This document shows positions 8,292-17,023 of a DNA stretch of 64,000 nucleotides, piece by piece. Location of the stretch: NCBI RefSeq assembly GCF_017355855.1, contig NZ_JAFEWD010000006.1:124001-188000 (forward strand), in the 5' to 3' direction. Source of the stretch: Pedobacter sp. SYSU D00535. Lineage in GTDB: Bacteria; Bacteroidota; Bacteroidia; Sphingobacteriales; Sphingobacteriaceae. The notes below the pieces were generated by a model. That model made no database searches. It saw nothing but the letters and a program-made list of their open reading frames with translations, and was not told the origin of the DNA. Position numbers and translations under genes: made by a program. Within the stretch, counting starts at the first letter, position 1. Each line of letters starts with the position of its first letter.

Positions 8292-8367
8292 CCGTCCCTT
8301 TCGAGGGATTGTTATGCCTTGAACGAAGCCCTACTGCTTCGATGGGCGAAAAAGATAAAAAAAGAAA

Positions 8368-8985
8368 ATGTCAGGAATTATTGGAAAAAAAGTAGGAATG
8401 ACCAGCATTTTCGATGCCGACGGGAAGAACATCCCATGTACGGTGATCGAGGCTGGCCCATGCGTAGTTACGCAAGTTCGTACCGCTGAGAAAGACGGCT
8501 ACGAAGCGGTTCAGTTGGCTTTCGGAGAAAAGAAAGAGAAAAACACCACTGAACAATTAAAAGGCCATTTCGCTAAGGCAGGAACAACTCCAAAGCGCAA
8601 GCTTGTAGAGTTTAAAACCTTCGAAGACGAGAAAAGTTTGGGCGACACTATTACTGTAGAAATTTTTGCTGAAGGCGACTTCGTTGATGTTGTTGGAACT
8701 TCAAAAGGTAAAGGTTTCCAGGGTGTTGTTAAGCGTCACGGCTTCGGTGGTGTTGGTGGTCAAACTCACGGACAGCACAACAGGATGCGTGCTCCGGGTT
8801 CATTAGGTGCTTCTTCATGGCCTTCACGTGTATTCAAAGGAATGCGCATGGCTGGTCGTACAGGTGGCGCTCGTGTAAAAGTTCAGAATCTTCAGATTTT
8901 GAAAGTGTATCCTGAGCAAAATTTATTAGTAGTTAGCGGTTCAATCCCGGGAGCTAAAGGTTCTTACGTAATCGTTGATAAATAA
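8368..8985 (+). CDS. rplC: 50S ribosomal protein L3 (uL3)
   Basis: L3 binds near the peptidyl-transferase centre and starts large-subunit assembly. The 205-aa protein is full length, with the loop motif '[18 protein letters not shown]' and '[21 protein letters not shown]' containing the conserved Gln that is methylated in some bacteria. It is the first gene of the main ribosomal operon here, with its own promoter and a 70-80-base structured leader. rplD follows after one base. Confidence 0.98.
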   Translation: MSGIIGKKVGMTSIFDADGKNIPCTVIEAGPCVVTQVRTAEKDGYEAVQLAFGEKKEKNTTEQLKGHFAKAGTTPKRKLVEFKTFEDEKSLGDTITVEIFAEGDFVDVVGTSKGKGFQGVVKRHGFGGVGGQTHGQHNRMRAPGSLGASSWPSRVFKGMRMAGRTGGARVKVQNLQILKVYPEQNLLVVSGSIPGAKGSYVIVDK

Positions 8986-8986
8986 G

Positions 8987-9616
8987 ATGGAAGTTAGTGT
9001 ATTAAACATTTCAGGTAAAGAAACAGGTGCCAAGGTGCAACTTCCTGAAGCGATTTTCGGTGTAGAACCAAACGATCACGCAATCTACTTAGACGTTAAA
9101 CAATACCTTGCAAACCAACGCCAGGGTACTCACAAGTCTAAGCAACGTAACGAAATTGCTGGATCAACCCGTAAACTATACAAGCAAAAAGGAACTGGTG
9201 GAGCTCGTGCTGGTAACATCAAATCACCTTTATTTAACGGTGGAGGTCGTGTTTTCGGTCCTCAGCCACGTGACTATAGCTTTAAGTTAAATAAAAAATT
9301 AAAGCAACTGGCTCGTAAGTCGGCTTTATCTTACAAAGCGAAGGATAACAACATCGTAATTCTTGAAGATTTCACTTTTGATGCAATCAAGACTAAGAGC
9401 TACGCTAAGCTAGTATCTGACTTAAACGTTGCTGACGAGAAAACTTTATTGGTTTTACCAGCTGCTAATAATAATGTGTATTTATCAAGCAGAAACATTA
9501 AAAAAGCAAAAGTGATCACTGCTGACCAATTAAACACTTATGACGTGTTGAATGCAGGAAAACTGTTGTTAACTACTGGTTCTGTTAAAACATTGGAGGA
9601 GGCACTGGCCAAGTAA
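8987..9616 (+). CDS. rplD: 50S ribosomal protein L4 (uL4)
   Basis: L4 lines the peptide exit tunnel and in enterobacteria represses its own operon. The start is placed at [14 protein letters not shown], one base after the rplC stop; a start four codons earlier would overlap rplC. The 209-aa protein has the tunnel-loop block '[18 protein letters not shown]' and '[19 protein letters not shown]'. One base separates it from rplW. Confidence 0.97.
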   Translation: MEVSVLNISGKETGAKVQLPEAIFGVEPNDHAIYLDVKQYLANQRQGTHKSKQRNEIAGSTRKLYKQKGTGGARAGNIKSPLFNGGGRVFGPQPRDYSFKLNKKLKQLARKSALSYKAKDNNIVILEDFTFDAIKTKSYAKLVSDLNVADEKTLLVLPAANNNVYLSSRNIKKAKVITADQLNTYDVLNAGKLLLTTGSVKTLEEALAK

Positions 9617-9617
9617 T

Positions 9618-9908
9618 ATGGAAATTTTAAAGAAACCTATTTTAACAGAAAAAGCATCGATTCTAACTGAGAAGCTGAATCGTTATGCATTTAAAGTAGA
9701 TCACAGAGCCAATAAATTGCAGATCAAAACCGCAATTGAGCAAATGTATGGTGTTAACATCGAAGCTGTAAACACTATCGTGGTATCTGGAAAAGCAAAA
9801 AATCGTTACACTAAAGCAGGATTTGTATCTGGTAAAACAGCTAAATACAAGAAAGCTATTGTAACGTTGAAAGATGGTGAAACTATAGACTTTTACGGCA
9901 CTATATAA
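9618..9908 (+). CDS. rplW: 50S ribosomal protein L23 (uL23)
   Basis: L23 sits at the tunnel exit and docks trigger factor and SRP. The 96-aa sequence opens 'MEILKKPILTEKAS' and has 'YAFKVDHRANKLQIKTAIE' and the basic loop 'KAKNRYTKAGFVSG'. Length and order (rplD-rplW-rplB) are canonical. Confidence 0.97.
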   Translation: MEILKKPILTEKASILTEKLNRYAFKVDHRANKLQIKTAIEQMYGVNIEAVNTIVVSGKAKNRYTKAGFVSGKTAKYKKAIVTLKDGETIDFYGTI

Positions 9909-9914
9909 TTAAAC

Positions 9915-10739
9915 ATGGCAGTTAGAAGATTTAAACCGGTTACCCCTGGTACTCGTTTCCGCGTAGGAGGCGACTATTCAGATGTTACTACAAACGTTCC
10001 AGAAAAATCGTTAGTAGTTTCTATCAAGAAGTCAGGCGGTAGAAATAATACCGGTAAAATGACTATGCGTTATCTCGGTGGGGGACATAAAAAGTCATAC
10101 CGATTGATTGATTTTAAACGCGATAAAAACAACATCCCCGCAACAGTTGCCACAATTGAGTACGATCCAAACCGTACAGCCCGTATAGCCCTGCTACACT
10201 ATGCTGATGGTGAGAAGCGCTACATCATTGCTCCTGAAGGACTAACAGTTGGACAGACTGTAATCTCTGGAGAAGGTGCAGCGCCAGAAGTAGGAAATGC
10301 GCTTCAATTAAAAAGCATTCCTCTTGGATCTATCATCCACAACATCGAATTAAACCCTGGACAGGGAGCTTCTATCGCTCGTAGTGCCGGTACTTACGCA
10401 CAGCTTTCAGCTCGTGACGGTAAGTATGCCATTATCAAATTGCCTTCAGGTGAAACTCGTATGATCCTAGCTACTTGCATGGCTACAATTGGTTCTGTGT
10501 CAAATGCAGAGAAATCAAATGAAGTTTTAGGTAAGGCTGGTCGTAAACGTTGGTTAGGTATCCGTCCTCGCGTTCGTGGTGTAGCTATGAACCCGGTAGA
10601 TCACCCAATGGGTGGTGGTGAAGGTAGAGCTTCAGGAGGTCACCCACGTTCAAGAAAAGGATTACTTGCTAAAGGATATAAAACCCGTAACAAGAAAAAA
10701 GCTTCTAGTCGTTACATTATCGAAGGGAGGAAGAAATAA
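9915..10739 (+). CDS. rplB: 50S ribosomal protein L2 (uL2)
   Basis: L2 is required for subunit joining and the peptidyl-transferase centre. The 274-aa protein is of standard length. It has '[21 protein letters not shown]' at the N-terminus and the conserved '[18 protein letters not shown]' loop with the essential His near the C-terminus. Its TAA overlaps the rpsS ATG by one base (TAATG), so translation is probably coupled. Confidence 0.98.
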   Translation: MAVRRFKPVTPGTRFRVGGDYSDVTTNVPEKSLVVSIKKSGGRNNTGKMTMRYLGGGHKKSYRLIDFKRDKNNIPATVATIEYDPNRTARIALLHYADGEKRYIIAPEGLTVGQTVISGEGAAPEVGNALQLKSIPLGSIIHNIELNPGQGASIARSAGTYAQLSARDGKYAIIKLPSGETRMILATCMATIGSVSNAEKSNEVLGKAGRKRWLGIRPRVRGVAMNPVDHPMGGGEGRASGGHPRSRKGLLAKGYKTRNKKKASSRYIIEGRKK

Positions 10740-11005
10740 TGGCTCGTTCAATTAAAAAAGGCCCTTATATTGACCACAATCTTGAGAAGAAAGTGGTTGT
10801 TATGAATGAAAGCAACAAGAAAACTGTGATTAAGACTTGGTCTCGCAGATCAATGATTTCTCCGGATTTCGTAGGACATACATTCGCTGTTCACAACGGA
10901 AATAAATTTATTCCAGTTTATGTAACTGAGAATATGGTTGGACACAAGCTGGGAGAGTTTGCCCCAACCAGAACATTTAGAGGTCACGCTGAAAAGAAAA
11001 AATAA
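10739..11005 (+). CDS. rpsS: 30S ribosomal protein S19 (uS19)
   Basis: S19 is a head protein contacting A-site tRNA. The 88-aa protein starts [18 protein letters not shown] and has '[19 protein letters not shown]' and '[17 protein letters not shown]', all family hallmarks. It overlaps rplB by one base and precedes rplV by three. Confidence 0.98.
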   Translation: MARSIKKGPYIDHNLEKKVVVMNESNKKTVIKTWSRRSMISPDFVGHTFAVHNGNKFIPVYVTENMVGHKLGEFAPTRTFRGHAEKKK

Positions 11006-11008
11006 GCC

Positions 11009-11365
11009 ATGGAAGCAGTAGCAAAATTAAATAATTGCCCTACCTCACCTCGTAAAATGAGACTGGTTGTTGACCTGATCCGTGGTGAGCGTGTAGAAAA
11101 GGCGTTATACATCTTAAAGTATACAAATAAAGAGGCTGCACAAAGAGTTGAGAAACTGTTATTGTCAGCAATTAAAAACTGGGAAGCTAAGAACGAAGGT
11201 CAACGCCCTGAAGAAAGCGAACTGTTTGTGAAAACAGCTTTCGTTGACGGAGGCCGTCAGTTAAAACGTTTAAGACCAGCTCCTCAGGGACGTGGATACA
11301 GAATTCGTAAACGTTCTAACCACGTAACATTGGTAGTTGATAGTAAGAATCTTGAACAAAACTAA
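11009..11365 (+). CDS. rplV: 50S ribosomal protein L22 (uL22)
   Basis: L22 forms the exit-tunnel constriction together with L4. The 118-aa protein has the beta-hairpin '[17 protein letters not shown]'-type segment, here '[19 protein letters not shown]', and the N-terminal '[14 protein letters not shown]'. Length and location are standard, nine bases upstream of rpsC. Confidence 0.97.
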   Translation: MEAVAKLNNCPTSPRKMRLVVDLIRGERVEKALYILKYTNKEAAQRVEKLLLSAIKNWEAKNEGQRPEESELFVKTAFVDGGRQLKRLRPAPQGRGYRIRKRSNHVTLVVDSKNLEQN

Positions 11366-11374
11366 TTTTAGGAA

Positions 11375-12244
11375 ATGGGACAAAAAGCACATCCAATAGG
11401 TAACAGGTTAGGAATCATCAAAGGTTGGGATTCTAACTGGTTCGGTGGCAACAACTACTCCGATAAATTAGTTGAAGACGAAAAGATTCGGAAATATTTA
11501 TCAGTACGTATCTCTAAAGGCGGTATCGCTAAATTAGTGATTGAACGTACCTTGAAGCGTATCACAGTAACTATTCACACTGCTCGTCCAGGTATCGTTA
11601 TCGGTAAAGGAGGTCAGGAAGTTGATAAGATCAAAGAAGAGTTAAAAAAACTTACTAAAAAGGATGTTCAAATTAACATCTTCGAGATCAAACGTCCTGA
11701 GCTTGACGCACAGTTGGTAGCTGAAGGTATCGCTAAACAATTAGAAGCTCGTATTTCTTTCCGTCGTGCAATGAAGACTTCAATTGCTTCAACAATGCGC
11801 ATGGGTGCTGAAGGGATCAAAATTATGTGCTCTGGTCGTTTAGGAGGTGCTGAAATGGCACGTACTGAACAGTACAAAGAAGGAAGAATTCCTTTGCACA
11901 CTTTCCGTGCTGATATTGATTATGCTTTGGGTGAGGCCTTGACTACTTACGGTAAGATAGGTATCAAAGTATGGATCTGTAAAGGCGAAGTTTACGGTAA
12001 ACGTGATTTGTCTCCAAACATCGGACAAACGTCTAACACCAGAGGAAGAAACGAAGGTGCTGCTTCATTCGGTGGTAACGAAAGAGGTGGAAACGACAGA
12101 AGAGGCGGAGATAGAAGAGGCGGAGATCGTGGTGGAAACCGTGGTGGAAATAACCGTGGCGGACAAGGCGGTCAGAACCGTGGTGGACAAGGTGGCCAGA
12201 ACCGTGGCGGAAACGCTGGTGGCGGCTTCAGAGGAAAGAAATAA
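11375..12244 (+). CDS. rpsC: 30S ribosomal protein S3 (uS3) with RGG-rich tail
   Basis: S3 is part of the mRNA entry channel and its helicase. Residues 1 to about 218 match the family: '[13 protein letters not shown]', KH-domain GKGG near residues 78-81, and '[14 protein letters not shown]'. Unlike the usual ~210-235-aa protein it continues to 289 aa, with about 70 residues made almost only of G, R, N, Q and D in RGG-type repeats, including two tandem GGQGGQNR units. The frame stays open to a normal stop 42 bases before rplP, so the tail looks real and not a frameshift product. Confidence 0.97.
   Translation: MGQKAHPIGNRLGIIKGWDSNWFGGNNYSDKLVEDEKIRKYLSVRISKGGIAKLVIERTLKRITVTIHTARPGIVIGKGGQEVDKIKEELKKLTKKDVQINIFEIKRPELDAQLVAEGIAKQLEARISFRRAMKTSIASTMRMGAEGIKIMCSGRLGGAEMARTEQYKEGRIPLHTFRADIDYALGEALTTYGKIGIKVWICKGEVYGKRDLSPNIGQTSNTRGRNEGAASFGGNERGGNDRRGGDRRGGDRGGNRGGNNRGGQGGQNRGGQGGQNRGGNAGGGFRGKK
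12158..12205 (+). repeat. 24-bp tandem duplication in the rpsC tail
   Basis: Two adjacent 24-base units (12158-12181, 12182-12205) encode GGQGGQNR twice. They differ only at synonymous third positions (GGC/GGT), which indicates an older duplication under protein-level constraint. Confidence 0.8.
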
Positions 12245-12286
12245 TTGATTTTTTAGAACATCGTTTAACGATAAAAAAATACGAAC

Positions 12287-12709
12287 ATGTTACAGCCAAA
12301 AAGAACGAAGTTCAGAAAGATGCAGAAAGGCAAAATGAAAGGGTTAGCATCCCGCGGTGCTGAGCTTTCATTCGGATCTTTCGGTATCAAATCTCTTGAA
12401 CCAGCCTGGATTACCAGTCGTCAGATCGAAGCTGCACGTATTGCCGTTACACGTTATATGAAACGTGAAGGTCAGGTGTGGATTCGTATATTCCCAGACA
12501 AACCCGTTACCAAAAAGCCTGCGGAAGTACGTATGGGTAAAGGTAAAGGTGCTCCTGAATATTGGGTAGCTGTTGTACGTCCGGGAAGAATGATTTTTGA
12601 AGCTGAAGGTGTGCCTTTAGAAATTGCTAAAGAAGCACTACGTCTAGCCGCTCAAAAATTACCAGTACAAACAAAATTTGTAGTACGTAGAGATTACGTA
12701 GAAGCATAA
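12287..12709 (+). CDS. rplP: 50S ribosomal protein L16 (uL16)
   Basis: L16 organises the A-site region of the large subunit. The 140-aa protein has '[19 protein letters not shown]', '[20 protein letters not shown]' and the '[18 protein letters not shown]' loop, where the hydroxylated Arg of other species lies. It is followed by a 72-base gap with a 12-bp hairpin before rpmC. Confidence 0.98.
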   Translation: MLQPKRTKFRKMQKGKMKGLASRGAELSFGSFGIKSLEPAWITSRQIEAARIAVTRYMKREGQVWIRIFPDKPVTKKPAEVRMGKGKGAPEYWVAVVRPGRMIFEAEGVPLEIAKEALRLAAQKLPVQTKFVVRRDYVEA

Positions 12710-12724
12710 TTGAGTTATCAGTTT

Positions 12725-12754
12725 TAAGTTGTGGGTTGTGAAACTCGCAACTTA
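12725..12754 (+). other. intergenic hairpin between rplP and rpmC
   Basis: TAAGTTGTGGGT (12725-12736) pairs with ACTCGCAACTTA (12743-12754) over 12 bp, two of them G-U, around a 6-base loop. No T-tract follows, so attenuation or processing is more likely than termination. Confidence 0.45.
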
Positions 12755-12781
12755 GAACGTAGACTTACAAATACAAGAAAA

Positions 12782-13009
12782 ATGAAAAATTCAGAAATAT
12801 TAGAGCTATCAACTGAGGAGATCGTTGCGAGGATAAGCGAAGAGAAAGCAAGCCTTACTAAATTAAAGTTTGCTCACGCGGTTTCTGCTATAGAAAACCC
12901 TTCACGCATCAGTAAAATTAGAAAAGATATTGCTCGTTTAAACACAGAATTGACTAAGCGCAAAGCGGCGAGTGCTGCAGAGATAAAGTCCGCTTCTGAA
13001 ACTGAATAA
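12782..13009 (+). CDS. rpmC: 50S ribosomal protein L29 (uL29)
   Basis: L29 lies beside the tunnel exit next to L23. The ATG of [17 protein letters not shown] gives 75 aa, the usual size; a longer reading frame would start inside the upstream hairpin. It has the family core '[19 protein letters not shown]' followed by '[12 protein letters not shown]'. A short Ala/Ser/Glu tail extends past the common end. It precedes rpsQ by 13 bases. Confidence 0.95.
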   Translation: MKNSEILELSTEEIVARISEEKASLTKLKFAHAVSAIENPSRISKIRKDIARLNTELTKRKAASAAEIKSASETE

Positions 13010-13022
13010 CTTTAGAGTCGAA

Positions 13023-13277
13023 ATGGAAAGAAAATTAAGAAAGACCCGTATCGGGTTGGTAGTAAGCAACAAGATGGACAAGTCTGTCGTAGTTGCAGTA
13101 GAGAGGAAGGTTAAGCACCCTATCTACGGAAAATTCGTGAAGAAGACTACCAAATTCATGGCTCACGACGAGGCTAACACTTGCGGTATCGGCGACACAG
13201 TGTTAATCATGGAAACTCGTCCTCTGAGTAAAACTAAAAACTGGAGATTAGTTGAAATTTTAGAAAGGGCTAAGTAA
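13023..13277 (+). CDS. rpsQ: 30S ribosomal protein S17 (uS17)
   Basis: S17 is a primary 16S rRNA-binding protein. The 84-aa sequence starts '[20 protein letters not shown]', has '[19 protein letters not shown]' and ends '[11 protein letters not shown]', matching the family along its whole length. One base separates its stop from the rplN ATG. Confidence 0.98.
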   Translation: MERKLRKTRIGLVVSNKMDKSVVVAVERKVKHPIYGKFVKKTTKFMAHDEANTCGIGDTVLIMETRPLSKTKNWRLVEILERAK

Positions 13278-13278
13278 C

Positions 13279-13647
13279 ATGGTACAACAGGAATCAAGAC
13301 TGAATGTTGCTGACAACAGCGGAGCTAAAGAAGTTTTAGTGATCCGTGTCCTTGGCGGTACTGCAAAAAGATACGCTTCATTGGGTGACAAAATCGTTGT
13401 TACCGTGAAGAGTGCACTTCCATCAGGTAACGTAAAAAAAGGTACTGTTTCAAAAGCAGTAGTTGTTAGAACTAAAAAGGAAGTAAGACGTAAAGACGGT
13501 TCTTACATTCGTTTCGACGACAACGCAGCAGTATTATTAAATAACCAGGACGAACCACGCGGTACTCGTATCTTTGGCCCGGTTGCAAGAGAACTGCGTG
13601 AGAAACAATTCATGAAAATTGTATCATTAGCACCGGAGGTATTGTAA
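13279..13647 (+). CDS. rplN: 50S ribosomal protein L14 (uL14)
   Basis: L14 forms the inter-subunit bridge B8. The 122-aa protein begins '[19 protein letters not shown]' and has the signature '[20 protein letters not shown]' and '[14 protein letters not shown]'. Length and position are standard; rplX starts one base later. Confidence 0.98.
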   Translation: MVQQESRLNVADNSGAKEVLVIRVLGGTAKRYASLGDKIVVTVKSALPSGNVKKGTVSKAVVVRTKKEVRRKDGSYIRFDDNAAVLLNNQDEPRGTRIFGPVARELREKQFMKIVSLAPEVL

Positions 13648-13648
13648 C

Positions 13649-13990
13649 ATGGAAAAGAATAAGAAATCTCAACCTAAATTGAAGATCCGTAAAGGAGATT
13701 TAGTTCAGGTAATTGCCGGCGACTCTAAAGGCAAACAAGGCAAAGTTTTGGAAGTACTTTTAAAGGAAAACAGAGCTGTTGTTGAAGGCGCAAACCAGGT
13801 ATCTCGTCATACTAAACCTAATGCTGCTAACCCTAATGGTGGTATCATTAAAAAGGAAGCTCCTATCCATGTTTCTAACCTTATGGTTGTTGATGCTAAA
13901 ACAGGCAAACCAACCCGCGTTGGTAAAACAAAGAATGCTGAAGGAAAATCAGTTCGTGTAGCAAAAAAATCTGGGGAGGAAATTAAGTAA
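13649..13990 (+). CDS. rplX: 50S ribosomal protein L24 (uL24)
   Basis: L24 is an early assembly protein of the large subunit. The 113-aa protein has the KOW motif '[20 protein letters not shown]' near the N-terminus and '[13 protein letters not shown]' after it. Its stop overlaps the rplE ATG by one base (TAATG). Confidence 0.97.
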   Translation: MEKNKKSQPKLKIRKGDLVQVIAGDSKGKQGKVLEVLLKENRAVVEGANQVSRHTKPNAANPNGGIIKKEAPIHVSNLMVVDAKTGKPTRVGKTKNAEGKSVRVAKKSGEEIK

Positions 13991-14556
13991 TGACTTACGT
14001 ACCAAGGTTAAAAACTAAATACAGAGAAGAGATCCGCACTGCTCTTAAGGAGAAATTCCAATATAAGAGTGTGATGCAGGTTCCTAAACTGGAGAAAATT
14101 GCGATCAACCAGGGTGTTGGTTCTGCAACTACAGATAAAAAATTGATCGAGACTGCAATTAATGAGTTGACTACTATTACAGGTCAGCAAGCGGTTGCTT
14201 CCAAATCAAAGAAAGATATCTCAAACTTTAAATTACGTAAAGGAATGCCAATTGGTGTTCGTGTAACTTTACGCGATAACACAATGTATGAGTTTCTAGA
14301 TCGTTTAATCGCTGTGGCTTTACCACGTATTCGTGACTTCAAAGGTATCAACGATAAAGGTTTTGACGGAAATGGAAACTATACATTAGGTATCTCCGAG
14401 CAAATCATTTTCCCTGAGATCAACATTGACAAAATCAATAAGATCATGGGTATGGATATTACCTTTGTAACTTCAGCGACTAACGATGTTGAGGCGCTTG
14501 AATTACTAAAACAATTTGGTTTACCATTTAAAAATCAAACAGTAAACAATGGCTAA
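13990..14556 (+). CDS. rplE: 50S ribosomal protein L5 (uL5)
   Basis: L5 carries 5S rRNA and contacts P-site tRNA. The 188-aa protein has '[13 protein letters not shown]', '[16 protein letters not shown]' and '[14 protein letters not shown]', matching the family. Its 3' end overlaps the rpsN start by 8 bases, the only long overlap in this operon. Confidence 0.98.
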   Translation: MTYVPRLKTKYREEIRTALKEKFQYKSVMQVPKLEKIAINQGVGSATTDKKLIETAINELTTITGQQAVASKSKKDISNFKLRKGMPIGVRVTLRDNTMYEFLDRLIAVALPRIRDFKGINDKGFDGNGNYTLGISEQIIFPEINIDKINKIMGMDITFVTSATNDVEALELLKQFGLPFKNQTVNNG

Positions 14557-14818
14557 AGAAGGTGTAAAAGCGCGTGAAGTTAAACGTGCAAGATTAGTTG
14601 CCAAATATGCTGCCAAAAGAGAAGCTTTGAAAGCTGCTGGTGATTATGAGGCATTAGATAAATTACCTAAAAATGCTTCTCCGGTTCGTTTACACAATCG
14701 TTGTAAGTTGACTGGTCGTCCTCGCGGATATATGCGTCAGTTTGGTATTTCACGTGTAACTTTCCGTGAGATGGCTCTTGCTGGTAAGATCCCGGGAGTA
14801 AAGAAAGCGAGCTGGTAA
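14549..14818 (+). CDS. rpsN: 30S ribosomal protein S14 (uS14), zinc-free type
   Basis: S14 is a head protein assembled late. The 89-aa protein is the long form without the CxxC...CxxC zinc ribbon; only a single Cys is present, in '[19 protein letters not shown]'. The end '[11 protein letters not shown]' is canonical. It overlaps rplE by 8 bases. A terminator-like hairpin and then a new promoter follow it, so it closes one transcription segment. Confidence 0.97.
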   Translation: MAKEGVKAREVKRARLVAKYAAKREALKAAGDYEALDKLPKNASPVRLHNRCKLTGRPRGYMRQFGISRVTFREMALAGKIPGVKKASW

Positions 14819-14845
14819 CATTCCCTAAGTCAAAAGTCATAATAT

Positions 14846-14888
14846 AAAATTCAAAAATTGTCTAATAGATAGTTTTTGAATTTTTTTT
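14846..14888 (+). terminator. terminator-like hairpin between rpsN and rpsH
   Basis: AAAATTCAAAAA (14846-14857) pairs with 14873-14884 over 12 AT-rich bp, and the T-run continues to 14888. The stem is weak, so it may be a partial terminator or attenuator. It directly abuts the -7 box of the rpsH promoter. Confidence 0.5.
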
Positions 14889-14895
14889 ACTTTTG
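14888..14895 (+). promoter_or_regulatory. internal promoter before rpsH (spc segment)
   Basis: TACTTTTG matches the -7 consensus and is followed by CAATCCC, nearly the same as CAGTCCC downstream of the rpsL box. No good -33 TTTG is found at the usual spacing, so its strength is uncertain. Confidence 0.55.
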
Positions 14896-14921
14896 CAATC
14901 CCGTTTTTAAAAAATTTAACC

Positions 14922-14962
14922 GATGGAAGGTCGTCCCTGTGACAGGGAAGGAAACCACCATC
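14922..14962 (+). ncRNA. structured leader RNA upstream of rpsH
   Basis: A three-part helix: GATGG/CCATC (14922-14926 with 14958-14962), GGT/ACC (14929-14931 with 14954-14956) and TCCCTG/CAGGGA (14934-14939 with 14943-14948). Asymmetric internal loops (CG opposite AGGAA) separate the segments and a 3-base loop caps them. It ends 13 bases before the rpsH ATG. This architecture is typical of ribosomal-protein autoregulatory leaders; S8 is the obvious candidate ligand, which is inference. Confidence 0.5.
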
Positions 14963-14975
14963 ATAACAAACAATA

Positions 14976-15374
14976 ATGAATACAGATCCAATAGCAGATT
15001 ATCTTACAAGAGTAAGGAATGCCATCAAGGCCAACCATAGGGTTGTAGAAATTCCTGCATCAAACCTCAAAAAAGAAATCACAAAAGTTCTTTTTGACAA
15101 AGGTTACATCGCGAACTACAAGTTTGACGATAACAATGTTCAAGGCACTATCAAAATTGCTTTGAAATATCATCCGATAACTAAAGTTCCTGCTATTCGC
15201 ACCATTTCACGTGTGAGTAAGCCTGGTTTGAGAAAGTATGCAGGTGTAGACAGTATGCCACGTGTATTAAATGGTTTAGGGATCGCTATCCTGTCCACTT
15301 CTAAAGGTGTAATGACTGATAAGGAAGCCCGGAACTTGAACATCGGTGGCGAAGTTTTATGTTACGTTTATTAA
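14976..15374 (+). CDS. rpsH: 30S ribosomal protein S8 (uS8)
   Basis: S8 binds the central domain of 16S rRNA and in enterobacteria represses the spc operon. The 132-aa protein starts 'MNTDPIADYLTRVRNAIKA' and has 'ISRVSKPGLRKYAG' and the C-terminal 'LSTSKGVMTDKEAR' motif with 'GGEVLCYVY'. It follows a 157-base gap containing a terminator-like hairpin, a promoter box and a structured leader, so it is probably an independent regulatory start point. Confidence 0.98.
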   Translation: MNTDPIADYLTRVRNAIKANHRVVEIPASNLKKEITKVLFDKGYIANYKFDDNNVQGTIKIALKYHPITKVPAIRTISRVSKPGLRKYAGVDSMPRVLNGLGIAILSTSKGVMTDKEARNLNIGGEVLCYVY

Positions 15375-15389
15375 TCAAGGAGATTAACG

Positions 15390-15947
15390 ATGTCAAGAGT
15401 AGGAAAAGCCCCAATCGCAATCCCTGCAGGTGTTACAGTTACAGTGTCAGCTGAAAACTTAGTAACTGTTAAGGGACCAAAAGGAGAATTAACTCAGTTA
15501 GTTGATTCTGATATAACAATCGCACAAGAAGACGGACAAGTTCTAGTACAGCGTCCATCAGAACAAAAACGCCATAAAGCATTACATGGATTATACCGTG
15601 CTTTAATCAATAACATGGTTAAAGGTGTTACTGAGGGTTATAAAGTAGAGCAGGAATTAGTAGGGGTAGGTTACCGTGCTACTAATACTGGTAATACTTT
15701 AGACTTGGTGCTTGGTTATTCTCACCACTATGTATTCGAGCTTCCTAAAGAAATTAAGGTTGCTACTACAGCAGAAAAAGGTAAGAACCCAACCATCATT
15801 TTAGAGAGTATCGACAAACAATTATTAGGACAAGTAGCAGCGAAGATTCGTTCATTACGTGCTCCAGAGCCTTACAAAGGTAAAGGTATCAAGTTTGTTG
15901 GTGAAGAGTTAAGAAGAAAAGCAGGTAAATCGGCATCTAAAAAATAA
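15390..15947 (+). CDS. rplF: 50S ribosomal protein L6 (uL6)
   Basis: L6 lies near the factor-binding centre. The 185-aa protein has duplicated domains, with '[17 protein letters not shown]' at the start, '[14 protein letters not shown]' and the C-terminal '[13 protein letters not shown]' motif. An AAGGAG Shine-Dalgarno (15377-15382) lies 7 bases before the ATG, one of the few in the window. Confidence 0.98.
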   Translation: MSRVGKAPIAIPAGVTVTVSAENLVTVKGPKGELTQLVDSDITIAQEDGQVLVQRPSEQKRHKALHGLYRALINNMVKGVTEGYKVEQELVGVGYRATNTGNTLDLVLGYSHHYVFELPKEIKVATTAEKGKNPTIILESIDKQLLGQVAAKIRSLRAPEPYKGKGIKFVGEELRRKAGKSASKK

Positions 15948-15952
15948 TCATC

Positions 15953-16306
15953 ATGGCAGGAATTAAATTATCTCGCAGAGAGCGAATTAAAAAAGGAATC
16001 AGAAAAAGATTAACCGGTTCTGCTGAGCGTCCACGTTTATCTGTTTACAGAAGTAACAAAGGTATTTACGCTCAAATCATTGATGATACAACCGGTAAAA
16101 CTCTAGTTTCTTCATCTTCTTTATCTAAGGAGTTTGTAGCAAACGGAAATAAATCGGAACAATCAAAGGCTGTCGGTAAAGCTGTAGCAGAAAAAGCATT
16201 AGCAGCAGGTATCAGTTCAGTAGTATTTGACAGAAATGGTTATTTGTACCATGGACGTGTTAAGTCTCTGGCTGAAGGTGCACGCGAAGCTGGTCTTAAC
16301 TTTTAA
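15953..16306 (+). CDS. rplR: 50S ribosomal protein L18 (uL18)
   Basis: L18 binds 5S rRNA together with L5. The 117-aa protein has '[20 protein letters not shown]', '[18 protein letters not shown]' and a '[20 protein letters not shown]' C-terminus. Canonical position between rplF and rpsE. Confidence 0.97.
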   Translation: MAGIKLSRRERIKKGIRKRLTGSAERPRLSVYRSNKGIYAQIIDDTTGKTLVSSSSLSKEFVANGNKSEQSKAVGKAVAEKALAAGISSVVFDRNGYLYHGRVKSLAEGAREAGLNF

Positions 16307-16317
16307 TAAAATCGGAG

Positions 16318-16836
16318 ATGTCAACAATCAATATAAAAAGAGTAAAATCAAGCGAGATCGAACTAAAAGACCGCTTAGTTAGCATCCAGCGTGTTGCAAA
16401 AGTTACCAAAGGAGGACGTACTTTCTCTTTCTCAGCTATCGTAGTGGTAGGCGATGAGAACGGGGTTGTAGGTTACGGGTTAGGTAAGGCTAAAGAGGTA
16501 ACTGAAGCGATCGCAAAAGGTATCGATGATGCCAAAAAGAACCTGGTAAAAGTTCCGGTAATCAATGGAACAGTACCTCATGAACAATACGGTAAATTCT
16601 CTGGTGGTTTTGTGTTTATTAAACCAGCAGCAAACGGTACTGGTGTAATCGCAGGTGGTGCGATGCGTGCAGTATTAGAAAGTGCCGGCGTTCACAACGT
16701 ATTGGCAAAATCAAAAGGTTCATCTAACCCTCACAACGTGGTTAAAGCAACAGTTTCTGCACTATCTCAGATGCGCGACGCTTATACTGTAGCTCAACAA
16801 CGTGGTGTTGATCTTAATAAAGTTTTTAACGGATAA
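16318..16836 (+). CDS. rpsE: 30S ribosomal protein S5 (uS5)
   Basis: S5 influences decoding fidelity and lines the mRNA entry. The 172-aa protein contains the double-stranded-RNA-binding fold with '[20 protein letters not shown]' and '[17 protein letters not shown]', then '[19 protein letters not shown]'. Length is normal; five bases separate it from rpmD. Confidence 0.98.
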   Translation: MSTINIKRVKSSEIELKDRLVSIQRVAKVTKGGRTFSFSAIVVVGDENGVVGYGLGKAKEVTEAIAKGIDDAKKNLVKVPVINGTVPHEQYGKFSGGFVFIKPAANGTGVIAGGAMRAVLESAGVHNVLAKSKGSSNPHNVVKATVSALSQMRDAYTVAQQRGVDLNKVFNG

Positions 16837-16841
16837 GAGTC

Positions 16842-17021
16842 ATGGCGAAGATCAAAGTAACTCAAATTAAAAGCGTTATCGACAGAAGCGAGCGCCAGAA
16901 AAGAACCATGCAGGCTTTAGGTTTAAAAAAGATCAACCAGTCTGTAGAAGTTGAAGCTACCCCGGCGATTATCGGGATGGTAAGAAAAGTTAATCATTTA
17001 GTAGCAGTAGAAAGTATTTAA
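16842..17021 (+). CDS. rpmD: 50S ribosomal protein L30 (uL30)
   Basis: A 59-aa protein from ATG 16842 to TAA 17021. It begins MAKIKVTQIKSVIDRSE and has 'RTMQALGLKKINQSVEV' and the ending 'VRKVNHLVAVESI', which match short bacterial L30. It occupies the expected slot between rpsE and rplO, with 2 bases before rplO. Confidence 0.96.
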   Translation: MAKIKVTQIKSVIDRSERQKRTMQALGLKKINQSVEVEATPAIIGMVRKVNHLVAVESI

Positions 17022-17023
17022 TC

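Larger units (their letters stand above)
8052..8367. other. 316-base region upstream of rplC
   Basis: On the minus strand it holds a possible 37-aa ORF (8105-8218). On the plus strand it holds the rplC promoter (8261-8291) and a leader with two hairpins: TCCCT, UUCG loop, AGGGA (8295-8308), and CGAAGC/GCTTCG (8324-8341). Confidence 0.6.

Noticed and set aside
4179-8367. Recent mobile-element insertion between rpsJ and rplC
   Set aside because: No transposase, integrase, terminal inverted repeats or target duplication can be seen, and both flanks have well-formed terminator and promoter elements.
12158-12205. CRISPR-like or structural DNA repeat
   Set aside because: Only two adjacent units without spacers, inside a coding frame; explained by protein repeats.
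12003-12248. 81-codon frame in the rpsC tail
   Set aside because: Alternate frame of the Gly/Arg-rich repeat; composition (V/E/T only) is a repeat artefact.
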